A DNA stretch of 64,000 bases from Hyphomicrobiales bacterium (GTDB lineage Bacteria > Pseudomonadota > Alphaproteobacteria > Rhizobiales > Beijerinckiaceae). The translations under genes were made by a program, and so were the position numbers. Each line of letters opens with the position of its first letter. Positions within the stretch are counted from its first letter, which is position 1. Below, piece after piece: positions 43,173 through 51,785 of this stretch. The notes under the pieces are model-generated. The model was not told the origin of the DNA. It worked only from the letters and a program-made list of their open reading frames with translations, and ran no database searches. Location: the NCBI GenBank assembly GCA_027489535.1, contig JAIXZO010000022.1, positions 124,001 to 188,000 on the forward strand, written 5' to 3'.

Positions 43173-43897
43173 CACAGCAAGTCCCCCCGCAAAAACGCCC
43201 GCGCCTGCGCCGTCCGCGGCGCGTCGAAAAAGGTCTCGGCGGACGCGTCCTCGACCAAATCCCCCCGATCCAGAAACAGCACCCGCCCGGCCGAACGGCG
43301 GGCTTGGGCGAGGTCGTGGGTGGTCATCATGAGGGTGACGCCCTCGGCCGCGAGTTCGGCCAGCATGGCCTCGATCCGCACGGTCGCACCGGGATCGAGG
43401 TTGGAACAAGGCTCGTCGAGAAAAATGACCTCCGGCGCAAGCGCCCAAGCCCGCGCCACCGCCAGCCGCTGCTGCTCGCCCCCGGACAGCAGCCGGGCGG
43501 GACGGTCGGCCAATGCCGCGAGACCGAAGCGGGACAGGGCCGCCTGCGAACGTTCAGCGCGCGAGCCCGCGTCCCAACCGGCCGCCGCAAGGGCGTGGTC
43601 CATATTGGCGCGGACGGAGCGGCGCAGCATCACGGGCTTCTGAAATACCATCGCGTGACGCTTGCGCCCGCCGAGAACGCCGTCGCCGGCGGCCCAGCGG
43701 ACCGTTCCGGAACTCGGGGTCAGCAGCCCGTGGCAGAGCCGCAGAAGCAGGGATTTCCCGGCCCCGTTGGGCCCGACGACGGCGGTAATGCCGCCCTGCG
43801 GCAGCGAGAAGCTGACCCCGGACAAAAGCGCCCGGCCGTCGGTTTCAAATCCGAGATCGGAAACCGACAGCGGGAGAACGGAGGATTGCGCCTGCAT
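43169..43897 (-). CDS. tupC: Tungstate ABC transporter, ATP-binding protein
   Basis: This ATPase powers the TupB permease. The 242-residue product has Walker A (GPNGAGKSLLLRLCHGL), Q-loop (MVFQKPVMLRRSV), signature LSGGEQQRLAVARA, Walker B (EVIFLDEPCSNLD) and H-loop (MMTTHDL). ATG 43897 was used; an in-frame GTG at 43906 overlaps the tupB stop in the same GTGA pattern as tupC-tupA and may be the true start, adding three residues. Confidence 0.92.
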   Translation of the reverse strand: MQAQSSVLPLSVSDLGFETDGRALLSGVSFSLPQGGITAVVGPNGAGKSLLLRLCHGLLTPSSGTVRWAAGDGVLGGRKRHAMVFQKPVMLRRSVRANMDHALAAAGWDAGSRAERSQAALSRFGLAALADRPARLLSGGEQQRLAVARAWALAPEVIFLDEPCSNLDPGATVRIEAMLAELAAEGVTLMMTTHDLAQARRSAGRVLFLDRGDLVEDASAETFFDAPRTAQARAFLRGDLLW

Positions 43898-43902
43898 CCC
43901 GC

Positions 43903-44604
43903 TCACCCCGCCGCCCGCGCGCCGATGCGGCTCGCGCCGTAGGCCGCGCCGTTGACGAAGAGGGTCAGGACGAGGAGCACGAAGCCGAGCCCGAGCGCCA
44001 AGGCCAAATCCCCCTTGGAGGTTTCGAGCGCGATGGCGGTGGTCATCGTCCGGGTGTAGCCGGCGATGTTGCCGCCGACGATCAGCACCGCGCCGACTTC
44101 GGCGCTCGCCCGGCCGAAACCTGCGAGAAGTGCGGTCGCCAGCGCGAAACGTGCGTCCCACAACAGCGTCGGCACGGCGCGCGCGCCCGTCATGCCGAGC
44201 GAGTGGAGATGGTCGCGATATTCGGTCCAGAGGTCTTCGACCGTCTGGCGCGTGAGGGCGACGACGATGGGCAGGACGAGCAGCGTCTGCGCGGCGATCA
44301 TCGCGCCCGGCGTGAACAGCAGGCCGAGCGACCCCAGCGGGCCGGAGCGCGAGAGCAGCAGAAACAGCAGCAGGCCCGCGACCACGGGCGGCAGGCCCAT
44401 CATCGCGTTGACGAGCACGATGACGCCGGAACGGCCGGGGAACCGCGCGATGCCCAGCAGCGCGCCGAGCGGAAGCCCGATGACGGCGGCCAGAAACACG
44501 GCGGACAGCGTGACGCGCAGCGACAGGCCAACGACCTCGGTGAACCGAGGGTCGAGCCCGAGAACGAGATCGAGCGCCGCCGCGAGGGCGTCCGTGAAAG
44601 TCAT
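43903..44604 (-). CDS. tupB: Tungstate ABC transporter, permease
   Basis: TupB is the membrane channel. The 233-residue product has five or six helices and the ABC permease coupling motif in the cytoplasmic loop ALLAGFGRASAEVGAVLIVG (the EAA-type segment with A-E-V-G). The early VGLSLRVTLSAVFLAAVIGL and GLPPVVAGLLLFLLLSRSGP segments are typical of TupB. It leads the tupB-C-A operon from a promoter with palindromic operator. Confidence 0.91.
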   Translation of the reverse strand: MTFTDALAAALDLVLGLDPRFTEVVGLSLRVTLSAVFLAAVIGLPLGALLGIARFPGRSGVIVLVNAMMGLPPVVAGLLLFLLLSRSGPLGSLGLLFTPGAMIAAQTLLVLPIVVALTRQTVEDLWTEYRDHLHSLGMTGARAVPTLLWDARFALATALLAGFGRASAEVGAVLIVGGNIAGYTRTMTTAIALETSKGDLALALGLGFVLLVLTLFVNGAAYGASRIGARAAG

Positions 44605-44617
44605 GCAGGTCCGCCTT

Positions 44618-44656
44618 TTTCTGCATTTTATACATGCTGAAACGAAAGCGGTTCAA
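44618..44656 (-). promoter_or_regulatory. tupBCA promoter and 25-bp operator palindrome
   Basis: On the minus strand, TTGAAC (44656-44651), 18 bases, then TATAAA (44632-44627) make a sound sigma70-type promoter. The -10 is embedded in a near-perfect palindrome at 44618-44642: arms TTTC-T-GCAT and ATGC-T-GAAA flank TTTATAC, with one mismatch per arm. A bound regulator would cover the -10. The divergent HTH gene next door is the obvious candidate. Confidence 0.7.
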
Positions 44657-44677
44657 TTGCGGAATAAAACGGGTTAT

Positions 44678-44693
44678 CTGCAGGAATATGCAG
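44678..44693. promoter_or_regulatory. Second inverted repeat, at the regulator start codon
   Basis: CTGCA (44678-44682) and TGCAG (44689-44693) form a perfect inverted repeat around GGAATA, covering the ribosome site and ATG of the regulator gene. It resembles the CTGCAT...ATGC core of the tup operator 52-60 bp away, so the pair may be one regulator's binding sites and allow autoregulation. Confidence 0.5.
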
Positions 44694-45569
44694 AACGATG
44701 AATACCTCACGACGGAAGAGGCTGCGGACTTTCTGCGGCTGAGCGAGCGCAAGCTCTACGAGCTCGTGGCCGCGGGCGCGGTGCCGTGCTCCAAGGTGAC
44801 CGGGAAGTGGTTGTTTCCCCGCGCCGCGCTGGACCGCTGGATCGAGGCCGGACTGTCCCGACCGGAGGGATTTCGACCGGCCGCACCGCCCGCGGTCGTG
44901 GGCGGAAGCCATGATCCGCTGCTGGAATGGGCGGTGCGGCGCTCGGGCGCGGGGCTCGCGCTGTTGCCGGAAGGATCGGAAGCCGGGTTGGACCGTCTCG
45001 CCCGCAACGAGGTCGCGGTCGCCGCGATCCACATGCATGCGGACGGGGACGACGAACAAGCGAACGTCGCCGCCGTCGCCTCGCCCGCCGCCCTTCACGA
45101 CGCGGTGCTGGTCGCCTTCGCGCGGCGCGAGCAAGGGTTGATGACCGCCGCCGGCGAGCCGGACGATCTGGCCGCGGCGGCAGGACGAAGCGCTCGGTTC
45201 GGAATGCGGCAGAAGGGGGCCGGCGCGCAGATGCTGCTGGAGTCGCTGGCGCGCAAGGCGGGCCTCGCGGTCGAAAAGATCAAGGCCGCACCCGTGGCCT
45301 ATTCCACGGGCCAAGACCTCGCGCAGGGCATCCGCGCGGGCGAGATCGATTGCGGGCTTGCGACGCGCGCGGTGGCCGAGGCGCACGGGCTCGGATTCTT
45401 TCCGCTGGTCTGGGAGCGGTTCGATCTGGCGATGCGCCGCCGGACCTATTTCGAACCCGGTCCGCAAGCCGTGTTCGACGTCATGCGGAGCCCGGATTTC
45501 GCGAGGCGGGCGGCGGCCTTCGGCGGCTACGACGTCACGGAGGCGGGACGGATCGTCCTCAACCGCTGA
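44688..45569 (+). CDS. Helix-turn-helix regulator with periplasmic-binding-like domain (tungstate/molybdate type)
   Basis: From ATG 44688 the product is 293 residues. The N-terminus is an excisionase/MerR-type HTH (YLTTEEAADFLRLSERKLYE, then KVTGKWLFPRAALDRWI). The rest is a PBP-like domain of the LysR-substrate/MoeA-linked type (HDPLLEWAVRRSG, VAVAAIHMH, GLATRAVAEAHGLGF). Proteins of this layout sense molybdate or tungstate in the cytoplasm and control oxyanion uptake. It is divergent from tupBCA, and its stop abuts the chemoreceptor stop (TGATCA). Confidence 0.85.
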   Translation: MQNDEYLTTEEAADFLRLSERKLYELVAAGAVPCSKVTGKWLFPRAALDRWIEAGLSRPEGFRPAAPPAVVGGSHDPLLEWAVRRSGAGLALLPEGSEAGLDRLARNEVAVAAIHMHADGDDEQANVAAVASPAALHDAVLVAFARREQGLMTAAGEPDDLAAAAGRSARFGMRQKGAGAQMLLESLARKAGLAVEKIKAAPVAYSTGQDLAQGIRAGEIDCGLATRAVAEAHGLGFFPLVWERFDLAMRRRTYFEPGPQAVFDVMRSPDFARRAAAFGGYDVTEAGRIVLNR

Positions 45570-47306
45570 TCAGAAGGTAAAGCGCTCGACGTCCGCGCGG
45601 GTGCGGCCCGCGAGTTCGGCGAGTTCCACCATCGTCGCGCCCACCTCTTCGGCCGCGGCGGCGTTGGTTTCGCCGATGCGCGACAGTTGATCGACCGACG
45701 CGCGGATCTGTTCCACGGCGGACGACTGCTGATGCACCGCATGGGCGATGGATCCCGCCATGCGCTCGCTCTCGACGGCGCCGGCCGCGATCCGGTCCAC
45801 GCTTTCGCCCACGCCGCGCGCCAGCCCGACGCCGCGCTCGGACTCGGCCGTCGCCTTGTCGATCAAGATCCGGATGTCGGCGGCGGAACGGCCCGACACT
45901 TCCGCGAGCTTGCCCACCTCGGACGCCACGACGGCGAAGCCGGAACCGGCGTCTCCGGCCCGCGTCGCCTCGATGGCGGCGTTCAGCGACAGCATGTCCG
46001 TGCCGCGCGCGATCTGGCCGATCACCTGCGTGATCTTGCCGATCTCGGCGGCGTTCGCGGCGATCTGCTCGACGACATCGACCATGCCGGCGATGCGGGT
46101 GCGGCCCTCGTCGACCAAGGCCGCGGCCTGCCGGGCATGGTCGCTCGACTGCTTGGCGCCGGACGCGACGTCTTCCACCGCGCGCGCGGTCTGCGTGATG
46201 CCGACGGTGATCTGCTTGATCGCGTTGATCTGTCCCGCCGCGCCGTCGGCGATCTGGCCGATGGCGACGCTGGTTTCACCCGTCGCGACGGCGACCTGCC
46301 GCACGTCGCGGATGACGTTGCGCATGGTGGTCGACAGGGACTCCAGGGACGCGTTGACGCTGTTCTTGATGTCGGCGACGAGGCGGCTCTGCGCATCGGC
46401 CCGCACCCGGCCCGAAAGATCGTTGCGCACCACGCCGGCCATGACCTTTTTGAGGTCTTCGAGCACGGGTTCGAGATTGCCGAGGAAATTGTTGAGTGCG
46501 CCGGCGGCACGGCCGACCTCGTCATTGCCGCGCACGTCCACCCGCAACGAGAGATCGCCGGTGCGCTCGATGTCGCCGATGGTGGCGGTAAGCCGGCCGA
46601 GCGGGCGGAGGATGGCGCGGGCCATCCAAAGCGCGATGGCGGCCACCAGAAGCGCGATGAGGAGGGCGGGAACCGCCTGCGCGTAAGCCGCCTTGGTGAA
46701 GGCCGCGTCCACGTCGTCGATGTAGATGCCGGAACCGACGATCCAGCCCCAAGGCGCGCCCTTCACGTAAGACAGCTTGGTGAACAGCTCCTCGGTGGTG
46801 CCGCCGCCCTGCTTCGGCTTGGGCCACGAATAGATGACCACGCCCTCGCCGGCCTTGGCCACCACGTCGTTGAAGGCGACGAAGATGTTCTTGCCCGCCA
46901 GCGGCGTGGCCTCGGCTTCGCCGGCGGCGCGGGCGCTCGTGGCCTTGTCGAAGCTCGGCTGCGTCAGCACCTTGCCCTCGAGGGCGGGCACCGTGGGGTG
47001 CATGATCATCGTGGGCACGGGGCGGCCGCGATCGTTGATCCAGAGATATTCGACGCCTTCGTATCGGATGCTCTTGATGGCGGCCTTGGCGGCGGCCTTC
47101 GCGTCCTCTTCGGAAAGGCGGCCCTGCTTCGCGAGGTCGGCGTAATGCGAGATCATGCCGTGAGCCACTTCGACGATGTGGCGCGTCTTCGTCTCGCGAT
47201 CCGCCAGCATCTGCCGCTTGAGGCCGGACAGCCCGGTCACGATGGAGATGACGATCCCGGCCAGCGCGACCAGAAGAATGAGCTGAAGACGATGGGCGAT
47301 TTTCAC
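45570..47306 (-). CDS. Methyl-accepting chemotaxis protein with single Cache domain
   Basis: A membrane chemoreceptor that signals to CheA. From GTG 47306 (578 residues) it has TM1 (LILLVALAGIVISIVTGL), a periplasmic sCache-type domain (HYADLAKQGRLSEEDAKAAA, then YEGVEYLWINDRGR; PWGWIVGSGIYIDDVD), TM2 (VPALLIALLVAAIALWMARA) and HAMP. The cytoplasmic signalling tip has a variant hairpin (IGQIARGTDMLSLNAAIEAT). The start is uncertain: a longer frame to 47417 would add a basic Ser/Arg stretch with no likeness. The ligand is unknown; small organic acids are common for this Cache type. Confidence 0.88.
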   Translation of the reverse strand: MKIAHRLQLILLVALAGIVISIVTGLSGLKRQMLADRETKTRHIVEVAHGMISHYADLAKQGRLSEEDAKAAAKAAIKSIRYEGVEYLWINDRGRPVPTMIMHPTVPALEGKVLTQPSFDKATSARAAGEAEATPLAGKNIFVAFNDVVAKAGEGVVIYSWPKPKQGGGTTEELFTKLSYVKGAPWGWIVGSGIYIDDVDAAFTKAAYAQAVPALLIALLVAAIALWMARAILRPLGRLTATIGDIERTGDLSLRVDVRGNDEVGRAAGALNNFLGNLEPVLEDLKKVMAGVVRNDLSGRVRADAQSRLVADIKNSVNASLESLSTTMRNVIRDVRQVAVATGETSVAIGQIADGAAGQINAIKQITVGITQTARAVEDVASGAKQSSDHARQAAALVDEGRTRIAGMVDVVEQIAANAAEIGKITQVIGQIARGTDMLSLNAAIEATRAGDAGSGFAVVASEVGKLAEVSGRSAADIRILIDKATAESERGVGLARGVGESVDRIAAGAVESERMAGSIAHAVHQQSSAVEQIRASVDQLSRIGETNAAAAEEVGATMVELAELAGRTRADVERFTF

Positions 47307-47518
47307 GGACGCGGTACTCGAAGAAGCGGGAGACGAAGCCCGTGAACGCCGGTGCGGGGCGGAACTCCGCAGTCGAAGATCAAACCGGGCAAGGAACGAT
47401 TTTTTGCAGCGCAACATCTACTGCCGGTTGCACCGCGTGCAAGCGCGTTTTTTAAGCGACGCGGCGTCGCCGATGGTGGCGTCGGCATCGGTTTCCGGGC
47501 GGAAACGTGGCTTTCGGG

Positions 47519-47872
47519 CTAGTCGCCGACGCGTTTCAGCAGGGCCTCGCAGGCGGCCTTGCGGCCGAGATGGGCCTGAAGCCATTTGCGGTCATGAACG
47601 TCGAGGCTGCGCTCGCCCGTCGCTTGGGCCTTGCGCAGGGCATCCGCCTCGTAGGCCCAGCCGATGAAATTCACCTGACGGAACGCGCGGCAACGCTCCG
47701 CATCGACCCGCACCGTCCGGCATTCCATTTCGGTGCGGTTGGAAAAATAGGTCTTGTTCGCCGCGCAGGTGGTGAAGGGCGCGGTGAACTCGTCGGTCTG
47801 CGCCGATGCGGGCACGGCCCAAGCGAACGCGGAGAGCGCGCCGGCCAACCCGCAGACCATCATGTTCGCCAT
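47519..47872 (-). CDS. Small secreted cysteine-containing protein, function unknown
   Basis: The 117-residue product has a signal peptide (MANMMVCGLAGALSAFAWAV, cleaved after ASAQ) and a mature part of about 92 residues. Four cysteines (TTCAANK, MECRTV, ERCRAF, AACEAL) could form two disulfides in the periplasm. The segment QVNFIGWAYEADALRKAQ is followed by a likely helix. I do not recognise a family. It lies between a chemoreceptor and a tad locus on the same strand. Confidence 0.6.
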   Translation of the reverse strand: MANMMVCGLAGALSAFAWAVPASAQTDEFTAPFTTCAANKTYFSNRTEMECRTVRVDAERCRAFRQVNFIGWAYEADALRKAQATGERSLDVHDRKWLQAHLGRKAACEALLKRVGD

Positions 47873-47967
47873 CACGTCATCCGATCCCGCCGACGCCTCG
47901 CGTCACGGCGCGGATGAAGCCTCCGCGCGCAGCGGAGCGCAAGCAAAACCTGCGGTGGCGGTGCGCG

Positions 47968-48471
47968 TCAGTTCGAAACGGAAGCCCCCGCCCCTTCCTC
48001 GCGCAGCAGCCGCAAATTGTTGGCGACGACGACGTTGCCGGGATCGAATGCGAGCGCCTTTTCGAACATGCCCGCGGCACGGGCCGTGTCGCCGCGCAGC
48101 AAATAGGAATAGCCGCGATTGTTGAGCAGGCGAAAATCCTCGCCGCGCAGCTTGGCGGCGCTCGCATAGGCACGGTCCGACAATTCGAAACGGCCGAGCT
48201 GATCGTAACTGGCTGCGAGCCCGATCCAGAGATCGGCGTCGCCGGGGCTGCGCTCGACCGCCTCGCGGAAGAAACGCTCGGCGAGGCCGTAATCCTGCCG
48301 GGCGAAATGCTCGCGCGCGACGCGGCCGGGATCCTGAGCGGCGGCGAGTTGATCCTCGACGGATCCGCTCGCGACCTGCGCGCCCTCGTCTCTCCCCGCC
48401 ATCGTCTGGCAACCGGCCAGGGCGAGCGCCACGACCATGACGGCCGACAGTCTCTTCACGGGGATGCGCAT
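47968..48471 (-). CDS. tadD: TadD-like TPR lipoprotein of the pilus locus
   Basis: TadD is an outer-membrane-facing TPR lipoprotein thought to help the CpaC secretin. The 167-residue product has a lipobox (VALALAGC, Cys near 21) and three TPR units (AREHFARQDYGLAERFFREA; AASYDQLGRFELSDRAYASA; NRGYSYLLRGDTARAAGMF). It lies at the 3' end of the tad operon, 16 bp after tadC. It is short compared with longer TadD proteins. Confidence 0.82.
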   Translation of the reverse strand: MRIPVKRLSAVMVVALALAGCQTMAGRDEGAQVASGSVEDQLAAAQDPGRVAREHFARQDYGLAERFFREAVERSPGDADLWIGLAASYDQLGRFELSDRAYASAAKLRGEDFRLLNNRGYSYLLRGDTARAAGMFEKALAFDPGNVVVANNLRLLREEGAGASVSN

Positions 48472-48487
48472 GCGAAGTCTCCTGCTT

Positions 48488-49423
48488 TCACTTGAATGCG
48501 GTGGCGATCCGGATGACCAGCGGCGCCATGATGACGATGAGGATCACCGGGAAGATGAAGAGGGCGAGGGGCACGACGAGCTTGGCGGGCAGCGCCATCG
48601 CCTTCTCCTCGGCGCGGGAGGCGCGCTTCTCGCGCATCTCGTCGCTGTAGGTGCGCAGCGCGAGCGCGATGTCGGTTCCGAGTTCGAGGGACTGGCGCAG
48701 CAGCACCACCATCGCCCGGGCCTCCTCGATGCCGAGCCGGTCGGCGAAGCCCTTCAGGGCGTCGACGGTGCCGCGGCCCGCGCGCATCTCCGCGCCCATC
48801 AGCAGAAGGTTGTGGTGGAGCTCCCGCTCGCGATCCCGCATCTCCAGCGTGACGCGTTGAAGCGCCGCTTCGAGGCTGAGCCCGGCATCGGCACAGACCA
48901 CGAGAAGATCGAGGAAATCGGGAAAGACGAAACGGAACCGCTCTTCCAGCCGCCGTTTGCGCCGCGCGAGCCAGCCGTCGGCGGCGGAATAGGCGATGAG
49001 AAAGGCAAGAGCGAGCACGACCGTCTTGCCGACCGGATGCAGCCCGCCGGCATGCCGGGTGAGGAAGGCGTAGACCGCCAGCGGCACGGCGACGGAGGCG
49101 AGGGTCTTGCCGAGCACGAAGATCGTGACCGCGTCCTTGCCGAAAAAGCCCGCGCCGACGAGCTTGGCGCGCAGTTCCCGCTTCGTGGTCTCGCCGATGC
49201 CGAAGCTTTCGACGTCGATGACCGTGCCGGAGCGCACGAGGGAGGGATCGAGAACGGCCGCGCCCTCCGAGGGGGCGGTCGAGCCGGCCGCGGCGAAGCG
49301 ACGACGCACCCGCGACCGCTCGGCGAGCCGCATCCAGCCCATGAAGGCGAGCATCGCGACGGCGACGAAGATCAGAAGGCTCGGAGCCCATCCCGCGATG
49401 TCGGAGCCGGCTAGGAAGGCCAT
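48488..49423 (-). CDS. tadC: Tad pilus inner-membrane platform protein TadC
   Basis: TadC, a type II secretion F-domain protein, forms with TadB the platform that assembles Flp pili. The 311-residue product has an N-terminal helix, a GspF domain (FPDFLDLLVVCADAGLSLEA, then ALQRVTLEMRDRERELHHNL) and C-terminal helices (LVVPLALFIFPVILIVIMAP). GTDIALALRTYSDEMREKRA is a family hallmark. It starts 4 bp after tadB. Confidence 0.93.
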   Translation of the reverse strand: MAFLAGSDIAGWAPSLLIFVAVAMLAFMGWMRLAERSRVRRRFAAAGSTAPSEGAAVLDPSLVRSGTVIDVESFGIGETTKRELRAKLVGAGFFGKDAVTIFVLGKTLASVAVPLAVYAFLTRHAGGLHPVGKTVVLALAFLIAYSAADGWLARRKRRLEERFRFVFPDFLDLLVVCADAGLSLEAALQRVTLEMRDRERELHHNLLLMGAEMRAGRGTVDALKGFADRLGIEEARAMVVLLRQSLELGTDIALALRTYSDEMREKRASRAEEKAMALPAKLVVPLALFIFPVILIVIMAPLVIRIATAFK

Positions 49424-49427
49424 CGGT

Positions 49428-50381
49428 TCACACCTTGAAATTGACCATGCGGTACATGACGACGTTGCCGACGGTCAGCAGCACCGCGCAGACGGCGAAG
49501 GAGATGTTGAGGGCCGGATTGCCCCAGACCTCGCCGTAAAAATTCCGGGACAGCAGATTGATGATCCCGAACAGGAAGACGGGCACGACGCTGAGGGCGA
49601 CGGCGGAAAAGCGCCCTTCCGACGACAGCGCCCTGACCTTCCGCTTGAGGCGGAAGCGGTCTCGGATGAGGCGGGAGAGGCCCGCGAGGATTTCCCCGAG
49701 ATTGCCGCCGGTCTGGTCGGCGACGGAAATGGCGGTGACGAGGAAGCGCAGGTCTTCGTGGCCGACGCGGAGATCGAGGTTCTCCAAGGCTTCGCGCAGG
49801 CCGCGGCCGTAGCTGACTTCGTCGAAGACCACCGCGAATTCCGGCCCCGCCGGTTCCGGCATCTCGCGGCCGACGAGCGACAGGGACACGGACAAGGGAT
49901 GCCCGGCGCGCAGGCTGCGGACGATGACGTCGAGCACGTCGGGCAGCTGCTCGCCGAAGCGGGCGATGCGCCGTTTGCGCCGGATCGCCAGGACGAGGCC
50001 GACGAAGGACGCGACGAGGACGAGGCCGAGAAGCACGCGGCCGGGCATCGTGAGCCGGGACGGCAGCACGAGAAAGGCGAGGACCCAGAGCACGGCGCCG
50101 ACGACGACGAGCCGGCCGCGCTGCATCCGCAGGCCGGACTGCACAATGAGACGGTCGACCGCGGCGGCCGGGCCGTGGAGCACGCCCCAGGACTCGCCCG
50201 AGCGCCGCTTGACGATCTCGACCGCCTGCTCGTCGCGTTCGACGCCGCCGGCCACGGCGGCGAAGCGCCGGTCCTGCGTGCGGCGACGCGCCATGTCGCC
50301 CGCCACGAGCGCGATGGTGCCCTGCGCGCCGAGGAAGACGGCCGCGAAGATGAAGAAGTAGACGAGCCAGGGTTCGGTCAT
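49428..50381 (-). CDS. tadB: Tad pilus inner-membrane platform protein TadB
   Basis: The 317-residue product is the partner of TadC. It has N-terminal membrane helices, a cytoplasmic GspF domain (QLPDVLDVIVRSLRAGHPLS, FAVVFDEVSYGRGLREALEN, DLRFLVTAISVADQTGGNLG) and two C-terminal helices. The gene lies 7 bp after cpaF (tadA), the standard order cpaF-tadB-tadC. Confidence 0.93.
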   Translation of the reverse strand: MTEPWLVYFFIFAAVFLGAQGTIALVAGDMARRRTQDRRFAAVAGGVERDEQAVEIVKRRSGESWGVLHGPAAAVDRLIVQSGLRMQRGRLVVVGAVLWVLAFLVLPSRLTMPGRVLLGLVLVASFVGLVLAIRRKRRIARFGEQLPDVLDVIVRSLRAGHPLSVSLSLVGREMPEPAGPEFAVVFDEVSYGRGLREALENLDLRVGHEDLRFLVTAISVADQTGGNLGEILAGLSRLIRDRFRLKRKVRALSSEGRFSAVALSVVPVFLFGIINLLSRNFYGEVWGNPALNISFAVCAVLLTVGNVVMYRMVNFKV

Positions 50382-50388
50382 GGCGCGC

Positions 50389-51774
50389 TCACAGCGGGTT
50401 CGCGGGATCGAAGACGGAGGCGGGGATGTCGACGCCGAGCGTCTTCAGCTCCTGAAGGAGCTTCGGCCGCACGCCGGTAGCGCGGAACGAGCCGATGATG
50501 CCGCCGTTCGCGTCCACGCCCTCGCGGACGAAGCGGAAGATCTCGTGCAGCTGGACGACGTCGCCCTCCATGCCGGTGATCTCGGCGATGCTGGTCACGC
50601 GGCGCTTGCCGTCGGACAGACGCTGGAGCTGCACGATCATCTGGATGGCCGAGGCGATCTGCGAGCGGATCGCGCCGATGGTCATCGGCAGGCCCGCCAT
50701 GCCGACCATCTGCTCGAGACGCCGCACCGCGTCGCGGGGATTGTTGGCGTGGATGGTTGTCATCGAGCCTTCATGGCCCGTGTTCATGGCTTGGAGCATG
50801 TCGAAGGCCTCCTCGCCGCGCACCTCGCCGATGATGATGCGGTCGGGCCGCATGCGCAGCGCGTTCTTGACCAACTCGCGCTGCCGGATCTCGCCGCGGC
50901 CTTCGACGTTGGGCGGGCGGGTTTCGAGGCGGCCGACATGCGGCTGCTGGAGCTGGAGTTCGGCGGCGTCCTCGATGGTGATGAGGCGCTCCTGCGGCGA
51001 GATGAAGCTCGACAGGGCGTTGAGCATCGTCGTCTTGCCCGAGCCGGTGCCGCCCGAGACGATCATCGACACGCGCCCCGACACCGCCGCCTTCAGCACG
51101 TCCGCCATCGCGGGGCGCAGGGCGTTGATGTCGACGAGCTTGTCCATCGAGAACGGCTTCTTGGAGAATTTGCGGATGGAGACGAGCGGCCCGTCGACCG
51201 CCACGGGCCGCACCGCGACGTTGACGCGCGAGCCGTCCGGCAGGCGGGCGTCCACCGTCGGGGAGGACTCGTCGATGCGGCGGCCGACGCCCGCGACGAT
51301 CTTGCCGACGATACGCAACAGATGCGCCTCGTCCTTGAAGCGCACGGCCGTGGGCTCCAGCTTGCCGTAGCGCTCGACATAGACGGAGCGGTGCGTGTTG
51401 ATGAGGATGTCGCTGACGGTCGGGTCCTTGAGCAGCGGCTCGATGGGACCGAGCCCGACCATCTCGTCGAGCACCTCCTCGGTGAAGGCCTCCAGCTCCT
51501 TCTCGTTGAGCGCCAGACGTTCCGCGAGCACGTAATCGGCGACGAAGCGGCGGACCTGCCGGGCGAGCTCCTCGCGCGAGACCTTGTCGATGAGCGCGAG
51601 GTTGAAGTCGTCGATGATGCGGCCGTGCAGCTTCACCTTCTCGTCGATGAGCTTGGGCTTCGAGGCGGCGACGTCGTCAAAGAACGCCTTTTCGGTATCG
51701 GGCGAGGACGAGGGTGCGGGCTCGTCGGTGCGGACGGGCTTGGCCTTCCAGCGGTCGGACAGATGGGCGAGCAT
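50389..51774 (-). CDS. cpaF: Tad pilus assembly/secretion ATPase CpaF (TadA)
   Basis: CpaF is the hexameric ATPase that drives Flp pilus assembly. The 461-residue product has an N-terminal helical domain, the family's LGPIEPLLKDPTVSDILIN, Walker A (SGGTGSGKTTMLNALSSFI), Asp box (LITIEDAAELQLQQPHV), Walker B (MRPDRIIIGEVRGEEAFDML) and His box (GHEGSMTTIHANNPRDAVRR). ATG 51774 follows AGGAG by 9 bases. A longer upstream frame is a shadow of cpaE. Confidence 0.95.
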   Translation of the reverse strand: MLAHLSDRWKAKPVRTDEPAPSSSPDTEKAFFDDVAASKPKLIDEKVKLHGRIIDDFNLALIDKVSREELARQVRRFVADYVLAERLALNEKELEAFTEEVLDEMVGLGPIEPLLKDPTVSDILINTHRSVYVERYGKLEPTAVRFKDEAHLLRIVGKIVAGVGRRIDESSPTVDARLPDGSRVNVAVRPVAVDGPLVSIRKFSKKPFSMDKLVDINALRPAMADVLKAAVSGRVSMIVSGGTGSGKTTMLNALSSFISPQERLITIEDAAELQLQQPHVGRLETRPPNVEGRGEIRQRELVKNALRMRPDRIIIGEVRGEEAFDMLQAMNTGHEGSMTTIHANNPRDAVRRLEQMVGMAGLPMTIGAIRSQIASAIQMIVQLQRLSDGKRRVTSIAEITGMEGDVVQLHEIFRFVREGVDANGGIIGSFRATGVRPKLLQELKTLGVDIPASVFDPANPL

Positions 51775-51785
51775 CGAGGAAACTC

